64,000 bases of DNA from Cryobacterium mannosilyticum (GCF_004402705.1 NZ_SOFM01000026.1:1-64000); one strand, 5' to 3'; positions 7,519 through 16,178 are shown, counted from the stretch's first letter. Notes: generated from the letters alone by a model not told the origin. Translations and numbers: made by a program.

Positions 7519-9983
7519 TATTCGTTGTCCCCGCCCGTTTCGATCGCATTGGTGACGCCGGCTCCGGCGCCCTGGGCGTCCCAGACCCATTCGGTCACCT
7601 CGGGGATGTCTTCCCCGTGGTCGCGGGTGTAGGCGCGGGCCCGCAGGCGCGCATCCTGCATCTCCTGGCGGAGCAGCCCGGCGCGGGCGCCGAGGCCCGG
7701 AACCCGGTCGATGACGTCCATCACCAGGTGGTACCGGTCGAGGTCGTTGAGCATGACCATGTCGAACGGGGTCGTGGTGGTGCCTTCCTCCTTGTACCCG
7801 CGGGCGTGCAGGTTGGCATGGCCGTGGCGCTTGTAGGTCAGGCGGTGGATCAGCCACGGGTAGCCGTGGTAGGCGAACACGATCGGCTTGTCGGCGGTGA
7901 AGAACGCGTCGAACTCGGCGTCGCTGAGCCCGTGCGGGTGGTCGGCCTCGGACTGCAGGCGCATCAGGTCGACGACGTTGACCACGCGCACCTTGAGTTC
8001 GGGGATCGCCTCCCGCAGGATCGCGGCCGCGGCCAGGATCTCCAGGGTCGGCACCTCTCCGGCGGCGGCGAGCACGACATCCGGCTCGGTGCCGGCGACC
8101 TCGGTGCCGGCCCAGTCGAAGATGCCGAGGCCGCGCTCGCAGTGCGCGACGGCCTGGTCCATGGTCAGCCAGTTCGGCGCGGGCTGCTTGCCGGCGACGA
8201 CGACGTTCACATAGTCGACGCTGCGCAGGCAGTGGTCGTAGATGGAGAGCAGCGTGTTGGCGTCGAACGGCAGGTAGACGCGCACGACATCCGCGCTCTT
8301 GTTGACGACGTGGTCGATGAAGCCCGGGTCCTGGTGCGAGAAGCCGTTGTGGTCCTGCCGCCAGACGTGCGAGGAGAGCAGGTAGTTCAGGCTGGAGATC
8401 GAGCGGCGCCACGGGATCTCGCGGGTCACCTTGAGCCATTTGGCGTGCTGGTTGAACATCGAGTCGACGATGTGGATGAACGCCTCGTAGCAGTTGAACA
8501 GGCCGTGGCGGCCGGTGAGCAGGTAGCCCTCGAGCCAGCCCTGGCACTGGTGCTCGCTGAGCATCTCCATGATCCGTCCGGCCCGGTCGAGGTTGGTGTC
8601 GCCGGGGTGGTACTCGCCGTTCCAGGTCTTGTCCGTTGCCGCGAACACGGCAGGGGCGAGCCGGTTGGATGCCGTCTCGTCCGGCCCGAAGATGCGGAAG
8701 TTGTCGGGGTTGTCACGGATGACGTCGGCCAGCCAGGTGCCGAGCACCTTGGTGGCCTCGTCGGTGGTCGCGCCGGGTGACGGCACGTCGACGGCGTAGT
8801 CGCGGAAGTTCGGCAGCCGCAGGTCCTTGCGGAGCAGTCCGCCGTTGGAGACCGGGTTGGCGCTCATCCGCAGGTCGCCGACCGGGGCGAGGGCCGTGAT
8901 CTTCGCGACCGGGGCGCCGGCCTCGTCGAAGAGTTCCTCCGGCCGGTAGGAGGCGAGCCAGCCCTCGAGCAGCCGGGTGTGCTCCAGCGTGTCGCGGGCG
9001 TTGCTCAGCGGCACCTGATGCGAACGCCAGGAGTCGACGACCTGCACGCCGTCGATCGTGGTCGGGCAGGTCCAGCCCTTGGGGGTGCGCAGGATGATCA
9101 TCGGCCAGCGCGGGCGTTCGGTGTCGCCGGCCAGGGCCCGGGCCTTGATGTCGGCGATCTCGTTGAGCACCTCGTCGAGGGTCTCGGCCATCCGCTGGTG
9201 CACCAGGAGCGGGTCTTCCTCGTTGAACCCGCCGGAGACGATGTAGGGCTTGTGGCCGTAGCCGCGCATCAGGTCGAGGAGTTCCTCCTCGGGGATGCGG
9301 GCGAGCACGGTGGGGTTGGCGATCTTGTAGCCGTTGAGGTGCAGGATCGGCAGCACGACGCCGTCGACGAGCGGGTCGACGAACTTGTTCGAGTGCCAGC
9401 TGGTGGCGAGCGGGCCGGTCTCGGCCTCGCCGTCGCCGACGACGGCGGCGACGAGCAGGTCGGGGTTGTCGAAGGCCGCGCCGTAGGCGTGGCTGAGCGC
9501 GTAGCCGAGCTCGCCGCCCTCGTGGATCGAGCCGGGCGTTTCGGGTGAGGCGTGGCTGGGGATGCCGCCCGGGAAGGAGAACTGGCGGAACAGGGCCTTG
9601 ACGCCGCGTTCGCTCTGCTCGATACCGGAGTAGATCTCGCTGTAGGTGCCGTCGAGGTAGGCGTTGGCAACCATGCCGGGGCCGCCGTGGCCGGGGCCGG
9701 TGACATAAAGGGTGCTGATGGCGCGTTCCTGGATGGCCCGGTTCAGGTGGGCGTAGAGGAAGTTGAGCCCCGGGGTCGTGCCCCAGTGGCCCAGCAGGCG
9801 CGGTTTAATGTGGTCACGGTTGAGGGGTTCACGCAATAACGGGTTGTCCAACAGGTAGATCTGCCCGACCGCCAGGTAATTTGCGGCCCGCCACCAGGCG
9901 TCGACGCTGGCGAGGGCGTCTGCACTGAGCGGTTGCGTCTGGCGATGAGGCCAGAGGAAGGATTTACCGGACGATTCAACCAT
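7518..9983 (-). CDS. xfp: Xylulose-5-phosphate/fructose-6-phosphate phosphoketolase
   Basis: TPP enzyme that cleaves xylulose-5-P (and usually fructose-6-P) with phosphate to acetyl-phosphate and glyceraldehyde-3-P (or erythrose-4-P). The 821-residue length fits the family. Visible motifs are GHWGTTPGLNFLYAHLNR, the TPP-binding GDGEAETG, and HQDPGFIDHV further on. A ribosome site (GGAG) lies 7-8 bases before ATG 9983. First gene of xfp-pta-ackA, with one- and four-base overlaps that point to a single transcript. The xylA and xylB genes about 20 kb away would provide its substrate. Confidence 0.97.
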   Translation of the reverse strand: MVESSGKSFLWPHRQTQPLSADALASVDAWWRAANYLAVGQIYLLDNPLLREPLNRDHIKPRLLGHWGTTPGLNFLYAHLNRAIQERAISTLYVTGPGHGGPGMVANAYLDGTYSEIYSGIEQSERGVKALFRQFSFPGGIPSHASPETPGSIHEGGELGYALSHAYGAAFDNPDLLVAAVVGDGEAETGPLATSWHSNKFVDPLVDGVVLPILHLNGYKIANPTVLARIPEEELLDLMRGYGHKPYIVSGGFNEEDPLLVHQRMAETLDEVLNEIADIKARALAGDTERPRWPMIILRTPKGWTCPTTIDGVQVVDSWRSHQVPLSNARDTLEHTRLLEGWLASYRPEELFDEAGAPVAKITALAPVGDLRMSANPVSNGGLLRKDLRLPNFRDYAVDVPSPGATTDEATKVLGTWLADVIRDNPDNFRIFGPDETASNRLAPAVFAATDKTWNGEYHPGDTNLDRAGRIMEMLSEHQCQGWLEGYLLTGRHGLFNCYEAFIHIVDSMFNQHAKWLKVTREIPWRRSISSLNYLLSSHVWRQDHNGFSHQDPGFIDHVVNKSADVVRVYLPFDANTLLSIYDHCLRSVDYVNVVVAGKQPAPNWLTMDQAVAHCERGLGIFDWAGTEVAGTEPDVVLAAAGEVPTLEILAAAAILREAIPELKVRVVNVVDLMRLQSEADHPHGLSDAEFDAFFTADKPIVFAYHGYPWLIHRLTYKRHGHANLHARGYKEEGTTTTPFDMVMLNDLDRYHLVMDVIDRVPGLGARAGLLRQEMQDARLRARAYTRDHGEDIPEVTEWVWDAQGAGAGVTNAIETGGDNE

Positions 9984-10025
9984 GGGTGCCTCCAGGCACT
10001 GTCGGGGCGTTATCTGCGCCCTACC

Positions 10026-10055
10026 ATCCTAGGAGAAATTGCGGAATCGTTATCA
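10026..10055 (-). promoter_or_regulatory. Possible promoter of xfp-pta-ackA
   Basis: A TAGGAT -10 box (10031-10026 on the minus strand) lies about 45 bases upstream of the xfp start, with a weak -35 (TGATAA, about 10055-10050) 18 bases further. The leader would be about 35-40 nt and contains the GGAG ribosome site. Confidence 0.4.
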
Positions 10056-10121
10056 TGGCTAACGGCATTTCGGCGGCCTCACCGCGGTAAACCGGGGCCG
10101 GCGGCCGGAAGAATGCACAAA

Positions 10122-10213
10122 AAAGACTCCTCGCGCACCCACCAGAGCCCGGTTACCCTTGCTACGTTTCCGTCCTGGGGGAGTTGGCCGAGATGGCGCC
10201 ACGCGAGGAGCCG
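10122..10213 (-). ncRNA. ffs: Signal recognition particle RNA, small bacterial type
   Basis: On the minus strand the sequence contains the SRP domain IV core CCCAGGACGGAAACGTAGCA with its GGAA-type apical loop. The ends pair over 11 bp (GGCTCCTCGCG at the 5' end with CGCGAGGAGTC at the 3' end), giving a closed hairpin of about 90 nt. Six T residues follow (10124-10119), a terminator. The RNA binds Ffh for co-translational targeting. In many actinobacteria it lies near dnaX; here the xfp operon lies between them. Confidence 0.88.
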
Positions 10214-10219
10214 ACTGCC

Positions 10220-10248
10220 AGTTTAGGCGGAAAGGCCCGCGCCCCCAA
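10220..10248 (-). promoter_or_regulatory. Promoter of the SRP RNA
   Basis: On the minus strand TTGGGG (10248-10243), 17 bp, then TAAACT (10225-10220). The predicted start, about seven bases downstream, coincides with the base-paired 5' end of the RNA at 10213. Confidence 0.5.
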
Positions 10249-10290
10249 AACCCGTCGGCGGCGAGGCGAATCCGGCCGATCCCGGCCGGG

Positions 10291-10321
10291 TGTGACAGCG
10301 GCCGCCGGAAACAGGTAGGAT
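10291..10321 (+). promoter_or_regulatory. Promoter of tRNA-Ser
   Basis: GTGACA (10292-10297), 18 bp, then TAGGAT (10316-10321), ending about 36 bases before the tRNA. This fits a vegetative actinobacterial promoter. Confidence 0.45.
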
Positions 10322-10357
10322 TCTTTCTTGGCCGATCCTCACGGATACGGCCGGCCA

Positions 10358-10445
10358 GGAGAATTCGCCTAGTGGCCTATGGCGCACGCTTGGAAAGCGT
10401 GTTGGGTGAGAGCCCTCGGGGGTTCGAATCCCCCATTCTCCGCCA
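10358..10445 (+). tRNA. tRNA-Ser (anticodon GGA)
   Basis: Acceptor stem GGAGAAT (10358-10364) pairs with ATTCTCC (10435-10441), followed by G and an encoded CCA (10443-10445). The anticodon stem CACGC/GCGTG encloses the loop TTGGAAA, so the anticodon is GGA (10392-10394). A long variable arm and the GGTTCGAATC T-loop mark a class II serine tRNA. Confidence 0.97.
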
Positions 10446-10459
10446 AGAACGTGGATCAT

Positions 10460-10542
10460 CACCCGGTGGTCGACCCTGTCGAGACCGGTGGTCGAGCCTG
10501 TCGTGACCCTCGCGTGATTTCGACACGCTCAATCACCGGGTG
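10460..10542. repeat. Palindromic element with internal direct repeat (GGTGGTCGA type)
   Basis: The ends CACCCGGTG (10460-10468) and the complementary CACCGGGTG (10534-10542) extend into imperfect arms of about 22 bp. Within the left half the block GGTGGTCGA-C-CTGTCG-GACC occurs twice in tandem. It lies between tRNA-Ser and a convergent gene. Repeats with GGTGGTCGAG/CTGTCG blocks are common in Microbacteriaceae genomes as far as I know. Confidence 0.75.
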
Positions 10543-10557
10543 CCGCCACCGGCTCGA

Positions 10558-10797
10558 TCAGTCGTCGAGGCGGCGGCGCGGCCGCGGTGCGGGCGGCGGC
10601 GGCACTTCTTTCGCGGCGACGATGTCCGCCAGCGTGATCGCGACGAGCCCGCGTTTGGTCTCGACCATGCACACGGCCCCGTCGCAGGAGCGGAGGTAGC
10701 CGACGGCATCCGTCACCCCACCCTCGATGCGTCGGCGCACGACGACCCGGGTTCCCGGTTCGGCGTCGATCACGAACCGGGCTGCATCTACATTCAT
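10558..10797 (-). CDS. Small SH3-like domain protein (Rv0428c N-terminal-domain type)
   Basis: A 79-residue protein. The segment GTRVVVRRRI...GYLRSCDGAVCMVETKRGLVAITLADIVAAKEVPP resembles the SH3-like domain that precedes the GNAT domain in Rv0428c-type acetyltransferases, here standing alone. The C-terminus is basic (PRPRRRLDD). The ATG at 10797 is seven bases after TAGGCT (10810-10805 on the minus strand), so the mRNA is probably leaderless; longer in-frame extensions upstream are not supported. It lies just downstream of ktrA on the same strand. The role is unknown. Confidence 0.65.
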   Translation of the reverse strand: MNVDAARFVIDAEPGTRVVVRRRIEGGVTDAVGYLRSCDGAVCMVETKRGLVAITLADIVAAKEVPPPPAPRPRRRLDD

Positions 10798-10835
10798 CAG
10801 GGCGAGCCTACCCGCAGCGCTGGGGCCCGGCCCGG

Positions 10836-11531
10836 TCAGATCAGCCGGCTGAACGCCTCGACCCGTTTGGACTCCCCCGCGATCAGGATGATGTCGGTCG
10901 CCGCGATCATGGTGTCCAGGGTCGTGTAGCTCCACACCCCGTCGCGGTTGAACGCGGTGACGGTGACCCCGTGGTTGGGCCGGATGCGTGTCTTGCCGAG
11001 CGGCACCCCGATGATCTCCCGCGGCGGTGTCGTCTTCACGAGGGCGAAGTTCTCGCCGATCTCGATGTAATCCTGCATCACCCCGCGAACCAGGTGGGCG
11101 ACCCGTTTGCCCATGTCCTTCTCGGGGTAGATGACGTGGCTGACCCCCAGCTGCTGCAGGATCTCGCCGTGCGGGTCGCTCACGGCCTTCGCCCAGATGT
11201 TGGGGATGCCGAGCTTGAGCAGCAGCGACGCGGTGAGGATGTTCGCCTGGATGTCGCCGCCGATCGCGACGACGGCGCTGGTGAACTCGGTCACCGACAG
11301 CTGACGGAGGGTTTCCTCCTTGGTCGAGTCGGCGCGCACGACGTGGGTGAGCAGCCCGTTGTGCGCCTGCACGATGTCCTCGTCGCCGTCGATTCCGAGC
11401 ACCTCGGTGCCGCTCTCCATCAGTTCGAGGGCGAGGGAACTGCCGAACCGGCCGAGGCCGATCACGACCACCGACTCGGATTCGGCGATGCGGGCGGGGT
11501 CGTGAGACCCGAACAGGTTGAACTTAGCCAA
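10836..11531 (-). CDS. ktrA: Potassium uptake regulatory subunit (RCK protein)
   Basis: Cytoplasmic gating ring of a KtrAB-type potassium transporter. The 231 residues hold an RCK_N Rossmann domain with VVVIGLGRFGSSLALEL near residues 20-36 and an acidic residue at the end of the next strand (GIDGDED), then an RCK_C domain from about residue 145. Start is TTG 11531, with GAGAGG seven bases upstream. It overlaps the last codons of ktrB by 8 bp, so the two are co-translated. Confidence 0.93.
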   Translation of the reverse strand: MAKFNLFGSHDPARIAESESVVVIGLGRFGSSLALELMESGTEVLGIDGDEDIVQAHNGLLTHVVRADSTKEETLRQLSVTEFTSAVVAIGGDIQANILTASLLLKLGIPNIWAKAVSDPHGEILQQLGVSHVIYPEKDMGKRVAHLVRGVMQDYIEIGENFALVKTTPPREIIGVPLGKTRIRPNHGVTVTAFNRDGVWSYTTLDTMIAATDIILIAGESKRVEAFSRLI

Positions 11532-12891
11532 TGATCGGCCTCTCTTTCGGTAGCTCGTAGGTGGTCGGGCGTTCGCGGAGGGCGAGCGCCGAGGCGAAGG
11601 TGATCGGCCCCAGCCGGCCGATGAACATGAGCAGCATCAGGATGATCTTGCCTGCCTCCGGCAGCCCGGCGGTGATCCCCGTGGACAGTCCCACCGTGCC
11701 GAAGGCCGAGATCACCTCGAACAGGAGCTTGTCCATGCTGATGTCGGTCATCACCATCAGCGCGGCCGTCGACGCGATGACGACCGCGACGGCGAGCAGC
11801 ACGATCGTGATCGCCTGCCGGTGCACCGCGCGGGAGAGCCGCTTGCCGAACACGTTCACGGCGGTGTCGCCGCGCACCTCGGCGAGGAGGATGAAGAAGA
11901 GCACGCCGAAGGTGGTGATCTTGATGCCGCCGGCGGTTCCGGCCGGACCGCCGCCGATCAGCATCAGGATGTCGGTGCCGAGCAGGCTGGCCGAGTCCAT
12001 CGCGCCGGTGTCGACGCTGTTGAAGCCGGCCGTGCGCGCCTGCACGGACTGGAAGAATCCGACCAGGAGCTTGCTCGGCCAGTCGAGCGGCCCGAGGGTC
12101 GCCGGGTTGGACCACTCGACGGCCGTGAGGTACACCGTGCCGCCGACCAGGAGGATCAGTGTGCCGGCCAGCACCAGTCGGGTGTTCATGTTCCACAGTC
12201 GGGGCGTCTTGAGATGCCGGCGCAGCTGCACGATCACGGGGAAGCCCAGCCCGCCGAGGATCACGGCGGCGGCGATCGGCAGGCAGATGAGCGGATCCGT
12301 GGCGTAGGAGATGAGGTTGTCGCTGAACAGCGCGAACCCCGCGTTGTTGAACGACGAGACAGCGTGGAAGACGCCGAGCCAGATTGCGCGGCCGAGCGGC
12401 TCGCCATAGCCGAGCAGGAAGCGGAGGCTGAGCAGCAGCGCGACGCTCGCCTCGATCACCAGCGACATCCGCACGACGCCCAAGACGAGCCCCTTGACGT
12501 CGTCCAGTCCCACGCTCTTCGCCTCGGCGGCCGCGGTGATCCGGGAGCGCAGCGAGAGCTTGCGCATGACCGCGAGCCCGATCACCGACGCGAAAGTCAT
12601 GATCCCCAGGCCGCCGATCTGGATCAGCAGGAGAATGACGACCTGGCCGAAGGCGGTCCACTGGGTGGCGGTGTCGACGACGATCAGCCCGGTCACGCAG
12701 ACGGCGGAGGTCGCGGTGAAGATCGCGTCGAAGAACGACGCCCCGCCCGCCCCCGGGGTGGATATCGGCAGCATCAGCAGGCCCGTGCCGATCAGGATCG
12801 TCGTGGCGAACGCGGCGGCGACGACCTGGGCCGGGTGCGGCCGGAACCGCGAGGTTCTCGCGGTGGGGCGGGGCGTCGTCCGGGGATTCAC
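11524..12891 (-). CDS. ktrB: Potassium transporter membrane subunit, TrkH/KtrB family
   Basis: Ion-conducting membrane subunit of 455 residues. It has the fourfold M1-P-M2 repeat of the TrkH/KtrB family; selectivity-filter-like segments include FTATSAVCVTGL near residue 60, HAVSSFNNAGF near 180, and AFGTVGLSTGI near 400. GTG 12891 lies six bases after TAGAGT, so translation from a leaderless mRNA is likely. The operon is ktrB-ktrA. Confidence 0.93.
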   Translation of the reverse strand: MNPRTTPRPTARTSRFRPHPAQVVAAAFATTILIGTGLLMLPISTPGAGGASFFDAIFTATSAVCVTGLIVVDTATQWTAFGQVVILLLIQIGGLGIMTFASVIGLAVMRKLSLRSRITAAAEAKSVGLDDVKGLVLGVVRMSLVIEASVALLLSLRFLLGYGEPLGRAIWLGVFHAVSSFNNAGFALFSDNLISYATDPLICLPIAAAVILGGLGFPVIVQLRRHLKTPRLWNMNTRLVLAGTLILLVGGTVYLTAVEWSNPATLGPLDWPSKLLVGFFQSVQARTAGFNSVDTGAMDSASLLGTDILMLIGGGPAGTAGGIKITTFGVLFFILLAEVRGDTAVNVFGKRLSRAVHRQAITIVLLAVAVVIASTAALMVMTDISMDKLLFEVISAFGTVGLSTGITAGLPEAGKIILMLLMFIGRLGPITFASALALRERPTTYELPKERPIIG

Positions 12892-12897
12892 CTGCTC

Positions 12898-12903
12898 ACT
12901 CTA
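12898..12903 (-). promoter_or_regulatory. -10 box of a leaderless ktrBA promoter
   Basis: TAGAGT on the minus strand, then GAGCAG, then the GTG start of ktrB. Confidence 0.5.
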
Positions 12904-13022
12904 CGGTCGATGCCGTTCCGGCGGGTGGCCGCGACCAAACCGATTCGGCGAGGGCACCGGACCCCTTATGCGGCCCGGGGAAATCCGAGGCCGGAACTGA
13001 ACAACGGAAGAGAGTACTCATC

Positions 13023-13568
13023 ATGAACACGATCACGAAGCGTCTCAGTGCATTCGGCATCGCCGGCATCGCATCCGCCATCATCGTCGGTGGGCTGGCC
13101 GCCCCCGCCCAGGCATCCGAACAGGGCAGCCCGCGGCTCACCGGCACCGACGGCTCGTCGGCGGCCCAGACCGTCGACTTCGGCCTGCTCACCGACGCCC
13201 TGACCGGAAACCAGGCCACCGGAACCGGCGTCGCCGGCAACGACGCCTCGCTCCTCGGCGGCGGCGTGCTCAAGGCCCCTCTCGTCAGCGGCCCGGTCGT
13301 CGACCGCTCGCTGACCGGGGACGTCGGCGACGTCGCCTCGGGCAACGAGGTCGGCAACGGCACCTCGATCGGCAACGGCAACGACGTTCCGGTTGCTTCC
13401 GGAAACGACACCTCGGTCACCGCCCCCGTCGAGGCACCGGTCACCGCTCCGGTCGGTTCGGGCAATGACGTCACCGGCGGCAACGTCGGCGACATCGGAT
13501 CGTCCGTGAACGACGTGGTCGACGGGTCGCTCGGCGGCCTCGACCTGGGCGCCGTTCTCGGCCGCTAA
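13023..13568 (+). CDS. Secreted low-complexity protein, function unknown
   Basis: A 181-residue protein with a clear signal peptide (MNTITKRLSAFGIAGIASAIIVGG...AQA, cleavage near residue 31). The mature part has no cysteine and repeats Gly-Asn-(Asp/Glu)-Val and Thr-Ala-Pro-Val motifs, ending in a Gly/Leu-rich helix (GGLDLGAVLGR). The look is loosely like small exported surface proteins of actinobacteria, but chaplin-type domains are absent. GGAAGAG lies nine bases before the ATG. It is monocistronic, with a hairpin terminator just downstream. Confidence 0.75.
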   Translation: MNTITKRLSAFGIAGIASAIIVGGLAAPAQASEQGSPRLTGTDGSSAAQTVDFGLLTDALTGNQATGTGVAGNDASLLGGGVLKAPLVSGPVVDRSLTGDVGDVASGNEVGNGTSIGNGNDVPVASGNDTSVTAPVEAPVTAPVGSGNDVTGGNVGDIGSSVNDVVDGSLGGLDLGAVLGR

Positions 13569-13586
13569 CCCGCGCAGCACACAACG

Positions 13587-13624
13587 ATGAGGCACGGCTC
13601 CTGAGGGGGTCGTGCCTCGTTTCA
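13587..13624 (+). terminator. Hairpin terminator
   Basis: GAGGCACG (13589-13596) pairs with CGTGCCTC (13611-13618) around a 14-base loop, followed by GTTTC. It lies 20 bp after the stop of the secreted protein gene. Confidence 0.7.
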
Positions 13625-13733
13625 TGCGCCGACGGCCTGCGCCGGATTCCCGGCCGGACCCCCTGGAACGGTGGCTGGCACACCACGGTGAATTCCGGGA
13701 TAATCTGACTACACCGGCAAGGGGGAACCACGG

Positions 13734-14291
13734 GTGAGATTCAGCGGAGGGTTGCGCACGCGGGCGCACGCTTTGCGACCCCACGGGCGGATTCTGCTGC
13801 AGTCCGGCCTGTCCGTGCTCGCCCTGATCGCGCCTCTGTCGGCCGTGCTGTTCTGGCTGACCATCCCGACGAATTCGTGGCAGCCGGTGGCCCTGGGCGA
13901 CCTCGTCGTCGTCGCGCTCTGCCTGGTTGCGGCCATCGCCTTCTACCGCACGGTCATCTGGGTCGACACGGCGGGCATCTCCGAACGAGGATTCCTCGGC
14001 CGCGTCTCCAATTTCTCCAAGGATGAGATCGGCAGCGTCGTGCTGCTCGACCTGTACCAGAGCGGCGCGATGGACACGCATCCGCAACTCTTCCTCACCG
14101 GCACCGACGGCCGCCTGCTGATCCGGATGCGCGGCCAGTTCTACTCCCGCGGCGCGATGGAGACGGTCGTCGACCTGCTCGACGCCCCCGTCGTGCGCGT
14201 GCCGGAGCCGATGACCCTGCAGGACCTCAACCGCGTGCGCCCCGAACTGCTCTACTGGTTCGAGCGGCGCATCACCACCCACGCCGGCTGA
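13734..14291 (+). CDS. Membrane protein with two N-terminal helices and a PH-like domain
   Basis: A 185-residue protein of unknown function. Two hydrophobic helices (about residues 24-46 and 55-72) are followed by a soluble part (VIWVDTAGISERGFLGRVSNFSKDEI...), resembling bacterial PH-domain (bPH) membrane proteins. Start is GTG 13734 with an AGGGGGAA ribosome site. A TAATCT box upstream (13700) could be its -10. It converges on the HerA-like gene with a 14-bp gap. I do not recognise a specific family name. Confidence 0.7.
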   Translation: MRFSGGLRTRAHALRPHGRILLQSGLSVLALIAPLSAVLFWLTIPTNSWQPVALGDLVVVALCLVAAIAFYRTVIWVDTAGISERGFLGRVSNFSKDEIGSVVLLDLYQSGAMDTHPQLFLTGTDGRLLIRMRGQFYSRGAMETVVDLLDAPVVRVPEPMTLQDLNRVRPELLYWFERRITTHAG

Positions 14292-14305
14292 GGCCGGCCG
14301 CGCGC

Positions 14306-16165
14306 TCAGCGGCGGCGGCGGGTGCCGAAGATGCCGCTGACGACCCCGGTGAGGATCGTCCTGGTGACGGAGGACCCGAGCACCTGCTCGAGCACGCTCT
14401 TCTGCGGGCGCGAACTGGTGCGGCTGCGGGTCGACCCCTGCGTCTGTTTCATCAGGCGGTCGTACTCGGCCTGCGCCTTCTTCTGCGCCTTCGCCTGCTG
14501 CACGGCGGCGGCATCCTGCTGCTTCTCCAGCTCGGCGGCGGCCTTCGCCTGGTCGAGGGCGACCTGCTGGGCGAGCGCCACCCGGTTTGCTGCCTCCAAC
14601 TTCGTCGCCAGCATCTCGCGGGCCGAGTCGCGGTCGATCGCGGCGCCGTAGACGGCGAGCAGCGGGGAGGCGGCGACGGTGGCGTCGATCTGCTCCGGCG
14701 GTGTCGGTGACATCGAGCCCTGCGGCGCGCGGAGACGGGTCCAGGCGACGGGGCTCGGAGCGCCCTTCTCGTTCATCACCGTGACGATCGCCTCACCGGT
14801 GCCGAGCCCGGTCAGCACCTCCTCGAGGTCATAACCCGAGTTCGGGTAGGTGGAGACGGTCGCCCGGAGTGCCTTGGCGTCATCCGGGGTGAACGCCCGC
14901 AGCTGGTGCTGAACCCGGGAACCGAGCTGTGCGAGCACGTCGCTCGGCACGTCCTTGGGGGTCTGGGTGACGAAGAAGATGCCGACGCCCTTGGAGCGGA
15001 TCAGCCGCACCGTCTGGGTGATCGAGGCGAGGAAGTCCTTCGACGCGCCCGTGAACAGAAGGTGCGCCTCGTCGAAGAAGAAGACGAGCTTGGGCTTGTC
15101 CAGGTCGCCGACCTCGGGCAGGTCGTTGAACAGGTCGGCCAGCAGCCACATCAGAAAGGTGGAGAACAGGGCCGGCTTGTCGGCGACGCCGGGCACCTCG
15201 AGCAGACTGATGATGCCCCGGCCGTCGGGCGTGCTGCGGAGGAACTCGGCGGTGTCGATCTCGGGTTCGCCGAAGAAGACGTCGGCGCCCTGGTCGGCGA
15301 AGGTGATCAGTTCGCGCAGGATGACGCCCACGGTGGCCGGGGACAACCCGCCGAGGCCGGTGAGTTCGCCCTTGCCGGCGTCGCTGATCAGGAAGCTGAG
15401 CACGGCTCGCAGGTCGGTCAGGTCGAGCAGAGGCAGGCCGGCCTGGTCGGCGTAGTGGAAGACGAGGCCGAGGCTGGACTCCTGGATATCGCCCAGCCCG
15501 AGCACCTTGCTCAGCAGCAGCGGGCCGAAGCCGGCGACCGTGGCGCGCACCGGGATGCCGCGGCCGACCCCGCCGAGCGAGAAGTATTCGGTGGGAGACG
15601 CCACGCCCGACCAGTCCTGGCCGATGCCCCGGGTGCGGGCCAGCAGCTTCTCGCTCGCGGTGCCTGCCGTGGCGACGCCCGACAGGTCGCCCTTGATGTC
15701 GGCTGCGAAGACGGACACCCCGTGCGCGGAGAGCTGCTCGGCGAGCACCTGCAGGGTTTTCGTCTTGCCCGTGCCGGTGGCTCCGGCGACGAGGCCGTGC
15801 CGGTTCGTCATCGCCAGCGGGATGCGCACGGGCACGTCGGGGCGGGCGTCGCCGTTGACCAGGGCCCCCATCTCCAGAGCCGGCCCGGCGAAGGCGTACC
15901 CGGCGCGGATGGTCTCGACCTGCGCGACGGTGAGCGGGCCGGCAACCGGCGGTGCTGCGGGCGCTGCGGCGGCGGGAGCCGGTGCGGCAGTCGCTGCGGC
16001 GGGAGCCGGTGCGGGAGCCGGTGCGGCCAGGGCCGCGCCCTGGGCGGCTTCGGCCCGGGCGATGGCTGCCTCCGCCTCGGCCTGGGCGGCCCGGGCGGCC
16101 GCGACCGCGGCCTCCGCCTGGGCCTTCAGCTCGGATACCTGGTCCATGGGTTCGCTCGGGGTCAT
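14306..16165 (-). CDS. HerA-like/DUF853 ATPase
   Basis: A 619-residue P-loop ATPase of the DUF853 (YjgR) helicase-HerA-like family. The N-terminus is an Ala-rich coiled coil (residues 7-50) and an Ala/Pro linker. The ATPase follows with Walker A GATGTGKTKT near residue 130 and Walker B LVFFFDEAH near residue 315; VTQTPKDVPSDVLAQLGSRVQH is the conserved sensor region. A Lys/Gln-rich coiled coil precedes the basic end. Start ATG 16165 is seven bases after TAGGAT; a longer open frame upstream lacks a ribosome site. The cellular role of this family is not established. Confidence 0.88.
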   Translation of the reverse strand: MTPSEPMDQVSELKAQAEAAVAAARAAQAEAEAAIARAEAAQGAALAAPAPAPAPAAATAAPAPAAAAPAAPPVAGPLTVAQVETIRAGYAFAGPALEMGALVNGDARPDVPVRIPLAMTNRHGLVAGATGTGKTKTLQVLAEQLSAHGVSVFAADIKGDLSGVATAGTASEKLLARTRGIGQDWSGVASPTEYFSLGGVGRGIPVRATVAGFGPLLLSKVLGLGDIQESSLGLVFHYADQAGLPLLDLTDLRAVLSFLISDAGKGELTGLGGLSPATVGVILRELITFADQGADVFFGEPEIDTAEFLRSTPDGRGIISLLEVPGVADKPALFSTFLMWLLADLFNDLPEVGDLDKPKLVFFFDEAHLLFTGASKDFLASITQTVRLIRSKGVGIFFVTQTPKDVPSDVLAQLGSRVQHQLRAFTPDDAKALRATVSTYPNSGYDLEEVLTGLGTGEAIVTVMNEKGAPSPVAWTRLRAPQGSMSPTPPEQIDATVAASPLLAVYGAAIDRDSAREMLATKLEAANRVALAQQVALDQAKAAAELEKQQDAAAVQQAKAQKKAQAEYDRLMKQTQGSTRSRTSSRPQKSVLEQVLGSSVTRTILTGVVSGIFGTRRRR

Positions 16166-16172
16166 GGCCTGA

Positions 16173-16178
16173 ATCCTA
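16173..16178 (-). promoter_or_regulatory. -10 box of a leaderless promoter
   Basis: TAGGAT on the minus strand, seven bases before the ATG of the DUF853 ATPase gene. Confidence 0.45.

Noticed and set aside
5938..7632. Plus-strand frame of 564 codons opposite pta
   Set aside because: Arg/Gly/His-rich shadow without a ribosome site or known motif; pta on the other strand is certain.
7519..8547. Upstream extension of pta to a 1079-residue protein
   Set aside because: The extra part lies in another frame of xfp; the true pta start MADSIYITS at 7518 overlaps the xfp stop as expected in an operon.
10223..10462. Minus-strand open frame across tRNA-Ser with GEWGIRTPEGS
   Set aside because: This is the well-known artefact of translating a serine tRNA antisense; the tRNA is complete and explains the sequence.
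14287..14310. Short hairpin (GCTGAG/CTCAGC) between the convergent genes at 14291 and 14306
   Set aside because: Half of the 6-bp stem is the automatic complementarity of two convergent TGA stops; too weak to call a terminator.
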